From contig NC_088787.1 of the NCBI RefSeq assembly GCF_949628265.1, positions 2,532,501 to 2,596,500 on the forward strand: DNA of 64,000 nucleotides, read 5' to 3'. This stretch comes from Cloeon dipterum. Its lineage: Eukaryota > Arthropoda > Insecta > Ephemeroptera > Baetidae. Both the position numbers and the translations under genes were made by a program. Shown piece by piece: positions 25,101 through 33,030 of the stretch (position 1 is its first letter; the number at the start of each line of letters is the position of its first letter). A model generated the notes under the pieces. It saw only the letters and a list, made by a program, of their open reading frames with translations, ran no database searches and was not told the origin of the DNA.

Positions 25101-28100
25101 CAGCTTCAAAATGAGCTTAAAATTAATGCCATATAATTTCTGACCGGCAAGAATCAAAACAAATCGCGACCCGGCCCCGGTGATGTAACGTTTTTGCTCA
25201 TCTGAATGTTTTCTCATTGCCTTATTAAGCAATTCCTAATGAGCCGCAGTGCTAATTACGCCCGTTCATTGCGCTGATTACCAAGTTTCTTGGTTGTCTA
25301 GTCAGTTTCGAGGAGAGGCTCCGTCTAATTATTCGACAGCTAATTTGGGTGAGTGCCGCGCTCTGCCTGCTCAATGGCTGCGGCGAGAGCTTTTATCGGT
25401 CACGCAAAGCTCTGCTCTCGCGGCCTTTATTATGTGTACCGTGTGTGTTCGCATTTGTTTGCGTTCGCGCCGAAATTTGTCGTAAAAAAGGCCGTAAATG
25501 CCAATGATTTAATTCTGTTTGATTGCAGGCGTTCGCGCAGAACTTGTACGCCATCAAAATGGACGAGGCCACGGCCACCGGTGACGCAGACAATATCAGG
25601 TTTTTTGTCTCTCTGTTTTATTTCGCAAAACAAGAGAGCGGGAAAAATCCATAAATCGCTGCGTCTCGTTAATCACCATTATTCCGCCGGCGACGTCAAT
25701 TTCCTTTTGATTCGATTAGCCGCTCGCTCGTTTCTCACTCGAATTTTTCCTGATAAACTTGTGACACGCCAAACGAGAGAAGAGGATTATTTATCTCTTT
25801 GAAGTAGTAAGGGAATGCCTGATTTTTAGAATGGGGACATCCAAGTCGTTTATCAAGGCCAACAGCCAGGTTGACACGGAGAAGGTGGTGGAGAAGCGGC
25901 CCCTCGACCGCCTCGATAGCCTCCGCGGTTCTGTCAGTGACGTCATGTCCGAGGACAACTTCGGACCTTTGAACAACGTCAGGTAGGTGTTCGAGTCGCC
26001 TATTTTTTTCCATAAATTCCTTTTTAAGGCTTGAAATTTTTTAATGGCAGCCATCTTGGTTTATGTTCGTGACGCGAAAATTTGGCCGCTTATTCGCCAC
26101 GCCCACTTTTTTCATCCCTCTGCATCGCGCGCACTTATTACTATCGCCTTGAGCTAACTTCACTCCGATCTGCTGACTCCTGCGCGCGATGCAGACGGAT
26201 TTAAAAGTGGGCGGGGCGAACGATCGGCCAAATAGCCGCGGTATAAAACGTGAATATGTTACTTGAATTTGATAAATTATTCAAATTAACTCTTTAAATT
26301 AATAAATATCAGTTAAAATCGGTAAATGTAACAGACAAATTCCCTGAATTAAAAAATGTCCGCCATCTTGTTTCTTAATATTATGTAATTAGGCTTTGCC
26401 TGTTACAGACCGTCTTTGACGAAGTTTCTAAGCACACCACTCGATTCTTTAGGGTAAAATTAGGTAGAGAGGATATATTTTTTCCGACCAAAAAGTGCAG
26501 CGCGACCTGCGAACTTTTTTTCCCGCCAAAACAATAAGAACGCATGCGTAATAGCTGGTTTGATCTCTTGCAGAGAAACCGCCTGTATGAATGACTTCTT
26601 TGTCAGATTCAGCCAGCTCTCACGCATGCGCACTTCTCGCAAATACGTTCATGTTGTTTTGGCGGGAAAAAAAGTTCGCAGGTCGCGCTGCACTTTTTGG
26701 TTGGAAAAAACATCCATTTTACCTAATTCGACCCTCAGGAATCGATTGGTGTGCTCAGAAACTTCGTCAAAGACGGTTTTTAAATAGAATAGAAGCTTTT
26801 TAACGATTTACTTGAACCTTTTTGGATTTTGCACAAAAAATCGATATTAAAATTCAAAATGGCAGCCGGTATTCCAACATTTCAATTACAATCTTCAATT
26901 TCTAACTAATTTTAAATGTCATATCTGTCAAAGAGACCAATCATAACACAGAATTACTGTTTAACACTTAATTATCACCAGATTTTCGGTGTTTGCGTTG
27001 GGCTCGAGTGCGTACCCGAATTACTGCGCGTTCGGCAAGTACGTGGACAACCTGCTTGGCGAGCTGGGCGGCGAGCGGATGATGAAGCTGGCGTGCGGCG
27101 ACGAGCTGTGCGGCCAGGAGCAGGCCTTCAGAGACTGGGCGCGCGAGGTGTTCACCGTGAGTGCCCTTGACTCCACTCTCTCGACTCTCGACCCTCGTCG
27201 CGGCTGCCAAATCTAATTTGAAAGCTCGGTTAATTGCGAAATAAAGTGGCAGCCCCGTGATGATAAATGTTTTTGCGGACGCATATTAATTTATTCTCGC
27301 TGTTATATAGGTGGCGTGCGAGACGTTCTGCCTGGACGACGACGCGTCGTTGAGCGAGGCGACCAAGGCGCTGCGCTCGGAGAACCTGAGTCCGGCGGCG
27401 GTGCGATTTGCAGAAGTGCCGGCCGCCGAATCTCTCGTCGCTGGTGCGTACGAGCACGAGAAACGCCTGCGAATGCTGCGTGTTAACAACCTCTATTAGT
27501 TTTCCGTCTATTATTTCTTACGAAGCTTCTCCGCCGCTTTTGTGTGTAGATTCGTAGAATAAAAGCTGCTCGCCGCTTTTTGCCCTTTTTTAGTTTTTTA
27601 TTGTTTCTCTTTTTGTGTGTGTCCTCTAGATTCGTGCCTTTATTTCGCATCTAGGTATAATGAGAAAATCAGAGTTCTAAAGCCACATTGCAGGTTTGAC
27701 TGGTGCCCACAACAAAAAGGTGAACGCCTGCAAGGTGCTGGCCAAGACCAATTTGCATGGCGAACACTCACCGTAAGTTTAAATTCGTAAATTTCAGGAT
27801 GGGACGATTATTATTATTTTTTTAATAAATTGTAGAAGGGCAACGATGCTGTTGGAGCTGGCTTGTCCGATCAACATCTCTTACCAGCCTGGGGACCATG
27901 TTGGTGTCTTTCCCTGCAATCGACCCGATTTGGTCAACGGGCTGCTTGAGCGGCTGCGTCCGCCAAACGCAAAACCCGACTGGTCCGAGAAACCAGTCCA
28001 ATTGCAGACCCTCAGCGAGAAGGCGACACCTAATGGTTAGTGCATGACAAACATTTAGTCTTAAATTAGTGTTTAGAAACGAATCTCAAGCGTTTTATTC

Positions 28101-31100
28101 ATAAAATTGGTTGAAAAGTGTTTAACTCTTTTCCATAACCCCCAGATACCTTTATATCCTCCCCTCATAAGATTCTCCCATCCATATTCTCCACTTTTTC
28201 TTCCCCCCTCTTGCTGTTGATAATCTTGTAATCATTTTGTATCTCATTCTCCTCTTTTACGTTAAAGCCTAGAGAGGGAAGGGACAAAAGGAACGAAGGG
28301 GAAGGGAGGGGAAAATACACGGGCCAAATAACATGCATTTAGGCATAAATTAGTGTTTATAGAACGAGTCTCAAGCGTGTTATTCATAAAATTCGTTGAA
28401 AAATGATTAACTCCTTTCCATAACCCCCAGATACCTTTATATCCTCCCCTCATAAGATTCTCCCTTTCCATATTCTCCATCTACCACTTGTTCTTCCCCC
28501 TTCTTGTTGTTGATAATCTTTTAAGCACTTTTATCTCATTCTCCTTTTTTCCCCGTTACAACCAAGAGAGGGGAGGAACAAAAGGAATAAGGGTAAAGGA
28601 GAAGAGAGGGAAAAACAAGGGAAAAATTAGGTGCAAACGTACACTTCTTAATTGAGTGATTTCTCAACTTTAACAATTTAAATTTCATTCCCCTTTCCCC
28701 TCCAACCTGAAACCCTCCATTTACCTCCCCTTGCCATTTTTAATCAATATTTTCTCTCCCTACGAATTTTCTCAGGGCTGTTGAAGAGTTGGGACCCGCA
28801 TCCGAAGCTGCCTGCGACCTCGTTGCGCGAGCTCTTCTCGCGCTACCTGGACATCACGACGCCGCCAGGGCCGTCGGTGCTGCGGCTGCTGGCCGGCGCC
28901 GCGCGCGACCCTGACGAGAAGCAGCAGCTGGACAAACTGGCCGCTGTACGTATGCCGACACGTCTGTCTGTCTATCTCTCTCTCGACGTGTCCTGTCTGT
29001 CTCCTCTGTGTGTGCGTCAGGCAGAGTTGTTCCTTTCAATGTCCCAGCCGCGCCACTAATCGCAGTCAATCTTGTTTTTCAGGCAGGCCTAGGAATAGTA
29101 AGAACCCTTTTCGAAATTCTCCAGTTTTTTCACTCGATTCGTTCTCTATATTCGTTCGTTCGTTCTCTGCTCTCTTTGATTCATTATATCTCTGGTACTT
29201 TTTGCAAATTTTGTGGACTTGCCAGTTACATGCCTGCTTTTTTCATCCTCTTCTCGTGTTGGTTTGCCAGTTTTCTCTTGTTACTTACATATTACATCAC
29301 TGTTTTGTGGCGCTACTTCTCAATTTCGGCAACAGAATTAATAACGATACGAACGAGAACAAAATTTTGCAGTTCCGCCGCACTGATTCCAGCAACCGAG
29401 CTTCGTTCTGCATGCTCTACGTATATTCTTATGCCAAAGTGCTGTCCCAATTTTTCATACTAATTATGCGAATGACCGACATTTGTTGACCACCTTTTCA
29501 TCAGCTGCATGCGTTTACTCTGGAAAATCACATTTCATTTCGGTATTTCACCGACTAAATTCAGGTTGGTTAATCTTTGACTGAGAAATCCCAAGGGAAT
29601 ACTTATATGTTTCGTTTTCACGCAATATTCGCTTTAAATTTCATCACTGTTTGCGCTGTTTGTCAGCTTAAGCCTTTTTTGGGGACGTGTATCCAATTAA
29701 ATCTCGTAAAAAAGGGTCAAAGATTGACCGGGTTGCTTTTTCGGAGTTCTGTCGATTTTTGGCGGTCTGAAAAAGGGGGCGTGGCGCTACAATCTTTGCT
29801 CTGGTTGGCGCGCAGGAGCCTGGCGCGTACGAAGACTGGCGCCACTGGCGGTACCCGCACCTCCTGGAGGTGCTCGAGCAGTTTGTCTCGTGCCAGCCGG
29901 ACGCGGCGGTGCTCGCCTCGCAACTGAGCCCCCTGCAGCCGCGGTTCTACTCCATCTCCAGCTCGCCGCGCGTCCACCCCGGCGCCATCCACATCACCGT
30001 CGCCGTCGTCTCCTACAAGGCCCAGGGTAACACCTCCACTTCCCCTTAAAAGCGTTTATAAACCCGGAAATAAATTGGAAATCTGAGGATATCCGCCTAT
30101 GACATCAGGCTGTCCAAAAGTATATCATCCGGATATCCTTTGGATACCCAGATATCCTTTGGATATCCAAGGATATCCGCCTATGACATCAGGCTGTTCA
30201 AAAGTCCGGATGTCTGGATATATCATTTGGATACTCGGATATCCTTTGGATATCCAGATGGATATCCACCCTATTTGTTAAAAAGTATTTTATCCGGATA
30301 TCCTGAAGGATATCCAATTTTTTGCCGGGATTATTCGATGCGTTAAATCATCTATCTCTGTCCAGTTTCCTTACCTTCCCTGACACCTGAGTCGAATCTC
30401 TATCTGAACTGTGAAACCAAAATGGCGTGTCTACCTTATCCTGAGACATGAATTTCCCCTTCAGTAGTCGACAGTTGACTTTGAATTACCTAGCATATGA
30501 ATATTCTCTCTTACCTTTGAATTCAAATCCAACTAAAAAAAAATCACAGGGACCTGACTTATTCAGGGTAGTCCGTCATCTTTTAATTCGAAAATCAAAC
30601 CGTCACTCTCCATCACCCTACTTTAATCAGTAAATTAAAAGATACTAATAAATAGGATAATCAATGATGGCATTCACCTGACCCTGATTTTCCCCTCCAC
30701 AATTTTAACCCGAAAAATTATTAATTTCCTCAGGTGGTGGAGGCCCGATGCATTACGGAGTGTGTTCCAACTACTTGAAAGACTGTTCGCCAGGCGAGCT
30801 GCTGCACGTGTTCGTCCGAAGGTACGACGCCTCCTTTGATTGCACCACCTTCCGAAATTCCCCTCTTCTTTGCAGCGCGCCAGGCTTCCACATGCCGGAG
30901 GACCCGATGCGTCCGATCATCATGGTGGGCCCTGGCACGGGCATCGCGCCCTTCCGCGGCTTCTGGGAGCACCGCAGGGCCGAACTGGAGAAGACCAGCA
31001 AGGCCGGCAACATGTGGCTCTTCTTCGGCTGCAGGAACAAGGAACTCGATTTGTACGCCGGAGAGAAGCAGGACATGCTCGCCGCCAACGTCCTCCAAAG

Positions 31101-31694
31101 GGTCTTCCTCGCACTCTCCAGGGAGACCACCATTCCAAAGGTTAGATAAAATTAAATGGCGTCTCGTCAGGGTTAAAGACTTAAAGACACTCGTTTTTCT
31201 CCGCAGACGTACGTGCAGGATTTGATTCGGACAGAGGGTGCTGCCATCTACAAGCAGATCGTGGTGCAGAAGGGCCACTTTTACGTGTGCGGCGACTGCA
31301 CCATGGCCGAGCACGTTTACCGGACCCTGAAGGAGATCATCAGGGTGCACGGTGGCATGAGTGACAGCGCTGTTGAAACCTACATGTTGCTATTAAGGGT
31401 ACGGCAGAGTTATAATTCATTTACAAATGTACCTCCAGTGGTAGAGAGGGGACCAACTGTGTTGAACTTTATTTTAATTCAAAAATTTGCTAATTAGGCA
31501 TTCTAATTTGAATATTTTCACTATTTTACAAGTCCAAAATGCCAAATTAATAAGTTGATTATTAATCATATTTATTCCTTTTTTAGGACGAAAACCGCTA
31601 CCACGAGGACATTTTCGGGATCACCCTGCGGACGGCCGAGGTACACAACAAGTCACGCGAGTCGGCACGCATGCGGATGGCCTCGCAACCCTAG
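435..31694 (+). CDS. Nos: Nitric oxide synthase (3' 22 exons; 5' end outside window)
   Basis: Makes NO and citrulline from L-arginine, NADPH and O2. Exons: 435-574, 2787-2949, 17933-18024, 19518-19799, 19860-20034, 20524-20625, 21778-21972, 23928-24028, 24080-24224, 24292-24396, 25529-25599, 25830-25982, 26982-27156, 27311-27443, 27694-27772, 27836-28035, 28776-28945, 29816-30026, 30734-30821, 30876-31140, 31207-31398, 31587-31694. All splice sites are GT-AG and all phases agree; the sum is 3345 nt (1114 aa plus TAG). Visible signatures are the zinc-binding CSEKTC, the haem-ligand motif RCIGRIQW, the arginine-site GWYMGTEIG, a basic calmodulin-type linker, the flavodoxin [25 protein letters not shown]-site [14 protein letters not shown]-site [13 protein letters not shown], and the family C-terminus [16 protein letters not shown] with a short tail. 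The FMN domain keeps the long insert of constitutive, calcium-dependent enzymes. Insect NOS proteins are usually 1200-1350 aa, so one or more 5' exons are missing here. Family identity is certain; exon ends are very likely. Confidence 0.98.
621..659. repeat. (GA)n microsatellite
   Basis: Nearly perfect GA dinucleotide run just downstream of the first NOS exon in the window. Confidence 0.95.
946..1417 (-). repeat. Repeat family 2, copy 1 (inverted, partly duplicated)
   Basis: Reads as the reverse complement of the copies at 3597 and 24472. Shared blocks include GCCATCTAATGGTCGC, the TGACTTCTGACCGGC-type block and the CTGCGCATGC motifs. The part at 946-1160 repeats the inner end of the element, as in the compound copy at 24472-25190. 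Confidence 0.8.
2950..5154. other. Nos: Start of large NOS intron, no gene seen
   Basis: Non-coding apart from repeat family 2 copy 2 (3597-4026). 4080-5000 has GC-rich patches, a short CAG run near 4610-4622 and several short open frames on both strands, none with recognisable protein character. Confidence 0.6.
3597..4026 (+). repeat. Repeat family 2, copy 2
   Basis: About 430 bp running from AGCTGATTAGCCCG to a CCCCCGGTGA end. It shares the order of blocks seen at 16664 and 24472: GGCGAATCGACCGTTAGA, GGTCGGCACGCCTCTTT, CTTCTGACCGGCGGGAA, and repeated CGCATGCGCAGT / CTGCGCATGC motifs. No open frame. Non-autonomous transposon or SINE-like; class undecided. Confidence 0.85.
5155..5603. repeat. 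Satellite-bearing element with CCCGGCAA ends, copy 1
   Basis: The core (about 5175-5550) is a 22-bp tandem array of units like GGATATCCGGAAGATATAC plus AAA. Because 22 is not a multiple of 3, all frames stay open and create spurious open frames on both strands. The right end (AAATTTCTTGCCGGGTG) and left end (CCAGCAATAAATTGGATAT, degenerate) are inverted copies of each other, and match the ends of the element at 30063-30329. Confidence 0.85.
5678..5683 (-). other. Poly(A) hexamer overlapping stop codon of LRR A
   Basis: On the minus strand ACACAATAAAATT contains the TAA stop (5681-5679) inside AATAAA, predicting a 3'UTR of only some tens of bases. Confidence 0.6.
5679..7592 (-). CDS. LRR-like protein, paralogue A, nested in NOS intron
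   Basis: Five exons in transcript order: 7592-7442, 7389-7196, 7143-6595, 6537-6227, 6171-5679; 1698 nt, 565 aa. The exon phases are the same as in paralogues B and C. The start [14 protein letters not shown] aligns with the start of B. The protein is made of leucine-rich segments such as [54 protein letters not shown] and [11 protein letters not shown], which resemble the irregular LRRs of F-box/LRR proteins. I see no clear F-box in the first 50 residues, no signal peptide and no membrane segment. Substrate adaptor or other binding role is only an analogy. The TAA stop lies inside an AATAAA hexamer. Confidence 0.87.
7806..9696 (-). CDS. LRR-like protein, paralogue B, nested in NOS intron
   Basis: Exons in transcript order: 9696-9543, 9489-9302, 9244-8681, 8626-8307, 8253-7806; 1674 nt, 557 aa. 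Exons 3-4 (188 codons, then 320 nt) match the sizes in paralogues A and C closely. LRR-type segments: [85 protein letters not shown]. No signal peptide or membrane helix. It ends YRKD with TGA about 120 bp beyond the 5' end of paralogue A, so the genes are head-to-tail. No canonical AATAAA was seen directly downstream; an AATATA variant occurs. Confidence 0.87.
10149..10154 (-). other. Poly(A) hexamer overlapping stop codon of LRR C
   Basis: Minus strand TTCAAATAAACAAAC: the stop TAA (10152-10150) forms the middle of AATAAA. Confidence 0.6.
10150..12418 (-). CDS. LRR-like protein, paralogue C, nested in NOS intron
   Basis: Exons in transcript order: 12418-12268, 12206-12016, 11963-11403, 10982-10663, 10609-10150; 1683 nt, 560 aa. 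The start [17 protein letters not shown] aligns with those of A and B. Intron 1 uses a GC donor (GG|GCAAGT), placed by phase and homology. Intron 3 (11402-10983) is long because it carries a foldback element at about 11020-11390. LRR segments: [63 protein letters not shown]. The TAA stop is inside AATAAA, as in paralogue A. Function not recognised beyond the LRR-like fold. Confidence 0.86.
11020..11390. mobile_element. Foldback family 1, copy a (intron of LRR C)
   Basis: Two inverted arms: the left reads TTTGACGAAGTTTCTGAG, then CACCAATCGATTCC; the right is the complement (GGAATCGATTGGTGAG, then AACTTCGTCAAA). Inside are mirrored CAGCGCGACGTGCGAACT-like and CGCATGCG motifs. The outermost bases are degraded in this copy. 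Confidence 0.85.
12419..15595. other. Nos: NOS intron, no gene seen
   Basis: Upstream of LRR C. 12450-12600 is AT-rich and may hold its promoter, but no motif is decisive. The rest is non-coding intron with alternating GC-rich (13850-14150, 14380-14720) and AT-rich blocks. Open frames here are short and without protein character. Confidence 0.6.
15596..15989. mobile_element. Foldback family 1, copy b (NOS intron)
   Basis: The best-preserved copy: begins TTAAAGACCGTCTTTGACGA and ends with the near-perfect complement (CGTCAAGGACGGTCTTTAA). If the flanking TTAA is the target duplication, the true ends are AGACCGTC. No coding capacity. Confidence 0.92.
15990..17932. other. Nos: End of large NOS intron
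   Basis: Contains repeat family 2 copy 3 (16664-17050). The remainder is AT-rich with no supported gene. It ends with the acceptor TTGCAG at 17927-17932. Confidence 0.6.
16664..17050 (+). repeat. Repeat family 2, copy 3
   Basis: Same block order as the copy at 3597: CAGCTGATCAGCCTGGTA, then GGCGAATCGACCGTTAGA, GGTCGGCACGCC, CTTCTGACCGGCGGGAA, CGCATGCGCAGTGATG and CTGCGCATGCTTAAGAT. Confidence 0.85.
18025..19517. other. Nos: NOS intron, pyrimidine-rich strand
   Basis: From about 18060 to 18950 the + strand is strongly biased to C/T, with repeated TCCCCTCC-like words. This is followed by a (CT)n run at about 19118-19184. No coding feature. Confidence 0.75.
19118..19184. repeat. (TC)n microsatellite
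   Basis: Long CT dinucleotide run inside a NOS intron. Confidence 0.95.
20045..20432. mobile_element. Foldback family 1, copy c (NOS intron)
   Basis: Starts TTAAAGACCGTTTTTGATGA only 10 bp after the donor of the exon ending at 20034, and ends CGTCAAAGACGGTCTTCAA. Arms contain CACCAATCGATTCCTGAGG and its complement, plus CGCATGCG motifs. Confidence 0.9.
20626..21777. other. Nos: NOS intron with foldback
   Basis: Non-coding. An inverted repeat with arms at about 21405-21480 and 21605-21672 occupies the middle (listed separately). No gene seen. Confidence 0.6.
21405..21672. repeat. Single-copy foldback
   Basis: The left arm has CACGATGTGGCAACGCAGCG then CCCCCACCAGCGACCAGG; the right arm has the complement CCTGGTCGCTGGTGGGGG then CGCTGCGTTGCCACATCGTG. 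Loop of about 130 bp. Likely a MITE or an inverted duplication. Confidence 0.85.
21973..23927. other. Nos: NOS intron, no gene seen
   Basis: AT-rich, with a pyrimidine-rich patch at about 22960-23060 (TTCCCTTCCCCTCC words) similar to 18060-18950. No supported coding sequence or RNA. Confidence 0.6.
23928..24224 (+). other. Nos: NOS calmodulin-binding linker (exons 8-9)
   Basis: Two exons separated by a 51-bp intron encode the hinge between the oxygenase and reductase halves. The peptide is basic and amphipathic ([18 protein letters not shown], then [11 protein letters not shown]) and runs straight into the FMN-site start YATETGRSE. This is the position and character of the calmodulin helix in constitutive NOS enzymes. 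Calcium dependence is inferred from family knowledge. Confidence 0.85.
24472..25190 (+). repeat. Repeat family 2, copy 4 (compound)
   Basis: A full copy at 24472-24850 starts CAGCTGATTAGCCCGGTA. It is followed by a second partial copy from about 24885 (CTCCTGATTGGCCTCCATT, then CGCATGCGCAAT and CTGCGCATGC) and a third fragment at 25130-25190. The partial units repeat the same inner segment, suggesting internal tandem growth. Confidence 0.85.
26072..26245. repeat. Short foldback in NOS intron
   Basis: The left arm reads ATTTGGCCGCTTATTCGCC, CACGCCCACTTTT and CTCTGCATCGCGCGCA. The right arm reads TGCGCGCGATGCAGA, AAAAGTGGGCGGGGCGAA and CGGCCAAATA. Non-coding, MITE-like. Confidence 0.85.
26403..26783. 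mobile_element. Foldback family 1, copy d (NOS intron)
   Basis: TTACAGACCGTCTTTGACGA at the left end and CGTCAAAGACGGTTTTTAA at the right, with the usual CGATTC, CCCGCCAAAACAAT and CGCATGCG blocks mirrored. Confidence 0.9.
28058..28630. repeat. Tandem duplication in NOS intron
   Basis: Two copies of about 285 bp share TAAATTAGTGTTTA, CATAACCCCCAGATACC and CCTCCCCTCATAAGATTC in the same order (first copy about 28058-28340, second about 28341-28630). Pyrimidine-rich first half and purine-rich second half in each unit. Non-coding. Confidence 0.8.
28946..29815. other. Nos: NOS intron 28946-29815
   Basis: Intron between the FAD-domain exons. It contains two overlapping open frames of about 150 codons without recognisable protein character, and a 15-nt segment at 29083-29097 flanked by consensus splice sites (see findings). 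Confidence 0.55.
30063..30329. repeat. Satellite-bearing element with CCCGGCAA ends, copy 2
   Basis: Left end CCCGGAAATAAATTGG, right end CCAATTTTTTGCCGGG, inverted to each other. The interior has repeated GGATATCCTTTGGATA words and two copies of CCTATGACATCAGGCTGT. It matches, in opposite orientation, the element at 5155-5603. Confidence 0.85.
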
Positions 31695-33030
31695 AAGACC
31701 TGACCATGAGACACCCTGACGCGATTTGTGACACCAAACCTAAGGAAAAATTCCCCGCAATGGCTCTAAAACCGATAAAATTGAACACGTCATTTCCGAA
31801 GAATCGATTAAATATGAAAATTGACCAAATAAAATTATAAAAAATACAGAATTCACGGTTGAATCTGCATAATATACAATAAACAATTAATCTGTACTAA
31901 ATTATTCTTTCAGTCATGCAATTTCGGAAATATTCTTCATTGTGATAATGAATTTTGCGTTAAATCCCTAAAAAATAATAATTTTTCCTGCTGTAGCACG
32001 TGTGGAAATCGATTATGTGAGTAAGACACGCGTGTTTTGGAATCAAAAGCCAGATATCGAGTAATTATATTGTACCGTAGTCGACTTATAGCTGAAAATA
32101 ATCAATATCCCACTTCATATCATTACCATTTTGACTCGCAACAAATTCTCTTCGATCGCCGCTGACGCTACGAAAATACGGCTCTATGCCGCAATTAATA
32201 ATTATTGTAATCCAGACTTATGTATTAATAAAGTTAGCAATTCTCTGCGCAAGACCAACGAATGCTGTTTCAATTTTTCTAGTTGATAGATTTTATAAAA
32301 ATTGTTAATTATCCAACGGTCACAAAATCATGAATAGCTCGAGTTTTAACGATGCTAGAACGACAAATTTTGAGCCAATAGATGCCTATTTAGCCGGCAA
32401 AGAATTTAGAAAAATTATAATTTGAGTGATTTTGGAGTTTATATATTTAAAAAATTGATTTTTTTATCAAAAAGGGCCCTAATTTTTTTAATTATATGAA
32501 AAAAGGATATTTTTAATTGCATGTATGGTACAGTTTTACCTTTAGAACATACTTTGAGTCCCCCTGATGTCAGATGAGACCATCAGAACAGGTGAGAAGT
32601 CAAACCCTGGTGTCAGGGTGGCCCTAAAGGATTGATGTCATGAAATTCCCATAAGAAGCCGCTTTTAGGACGCCTGACGGGAACTGTATTGACTCGATCT
32701 GCAAGATCTGCACACTGTTGAAGCTGCAAACTCGAGAACTTTTAGAAAATATGCAATTTTAACCTTTTCGAAGCCATCAAGAGGATGCCTAGGAAATGCT
32801 TTTTGATCTGCCCACAAAATTACTTCTCTGAAAAATCGAGGATTAATTTTTTATTTATATTTAAGAACTGTCCTATCAGCAATTTATTATCTCTTGATTA
32901 TTACACACATCCAGATTTATTATCTGAAAATTGTTTGCTTGCGGTTCTGATTAGTTTTTATCTCGTGATGCGCCTCTCTTAACAGTCTTGCCGCACACAT
33001 TCACGGCTGAGGATTTTTAGATGCGCTGTC
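31695..33030. other. Region between NOS and first RCC1-BTB gene
   Basis: The NOS 3'UTR occupies at least the first 140 bp. The remainder is AT-rich. 32890-33030 should hold the promoter and 5'UTR of the next gene. No other gene seen. Confidence 0.6.
31828..31833 (+). other. Poly(A) signal candidate for NOS
   Basis: AATAAA lies 134 bp after the NOS stop codon. Further AATAAA hexamers occur at 31878-31883 and 32227-32232, so alternative 3' ends are possible. No coding feature is seen between here and the next gene. Confidence 0.5.

Larger units (their letters stand above)
24080..31694 (+). other. Nos: NOS reductase module (FMN, FAD and NADPH domains)
   Basis: FMN domain: 24080-27443, with the acidic/serine-rich autoinhibitory insert encoded by 25529-25982. 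The FAD domain begins in 27694-28035 ([12 protein letters not shown]) and continues through 29816-30026 (RFYSISSSP). NADPH binding is encoded by 30876-31398 ([24 protein letters not shown]). The last exon ends 19 residues after GITLRT, a short C-terminal tail. Electrons flow NADPH to FAD to FMN to haem in this family. Confidence 0.9.

Noticed and set aside
29008-29489. Two overlapping open frames of 151 and 159 codons in a NOS intron
   Set aside because: Composition is not protein-like, they lie within an intron on the sense strand, and no family motif is visible.
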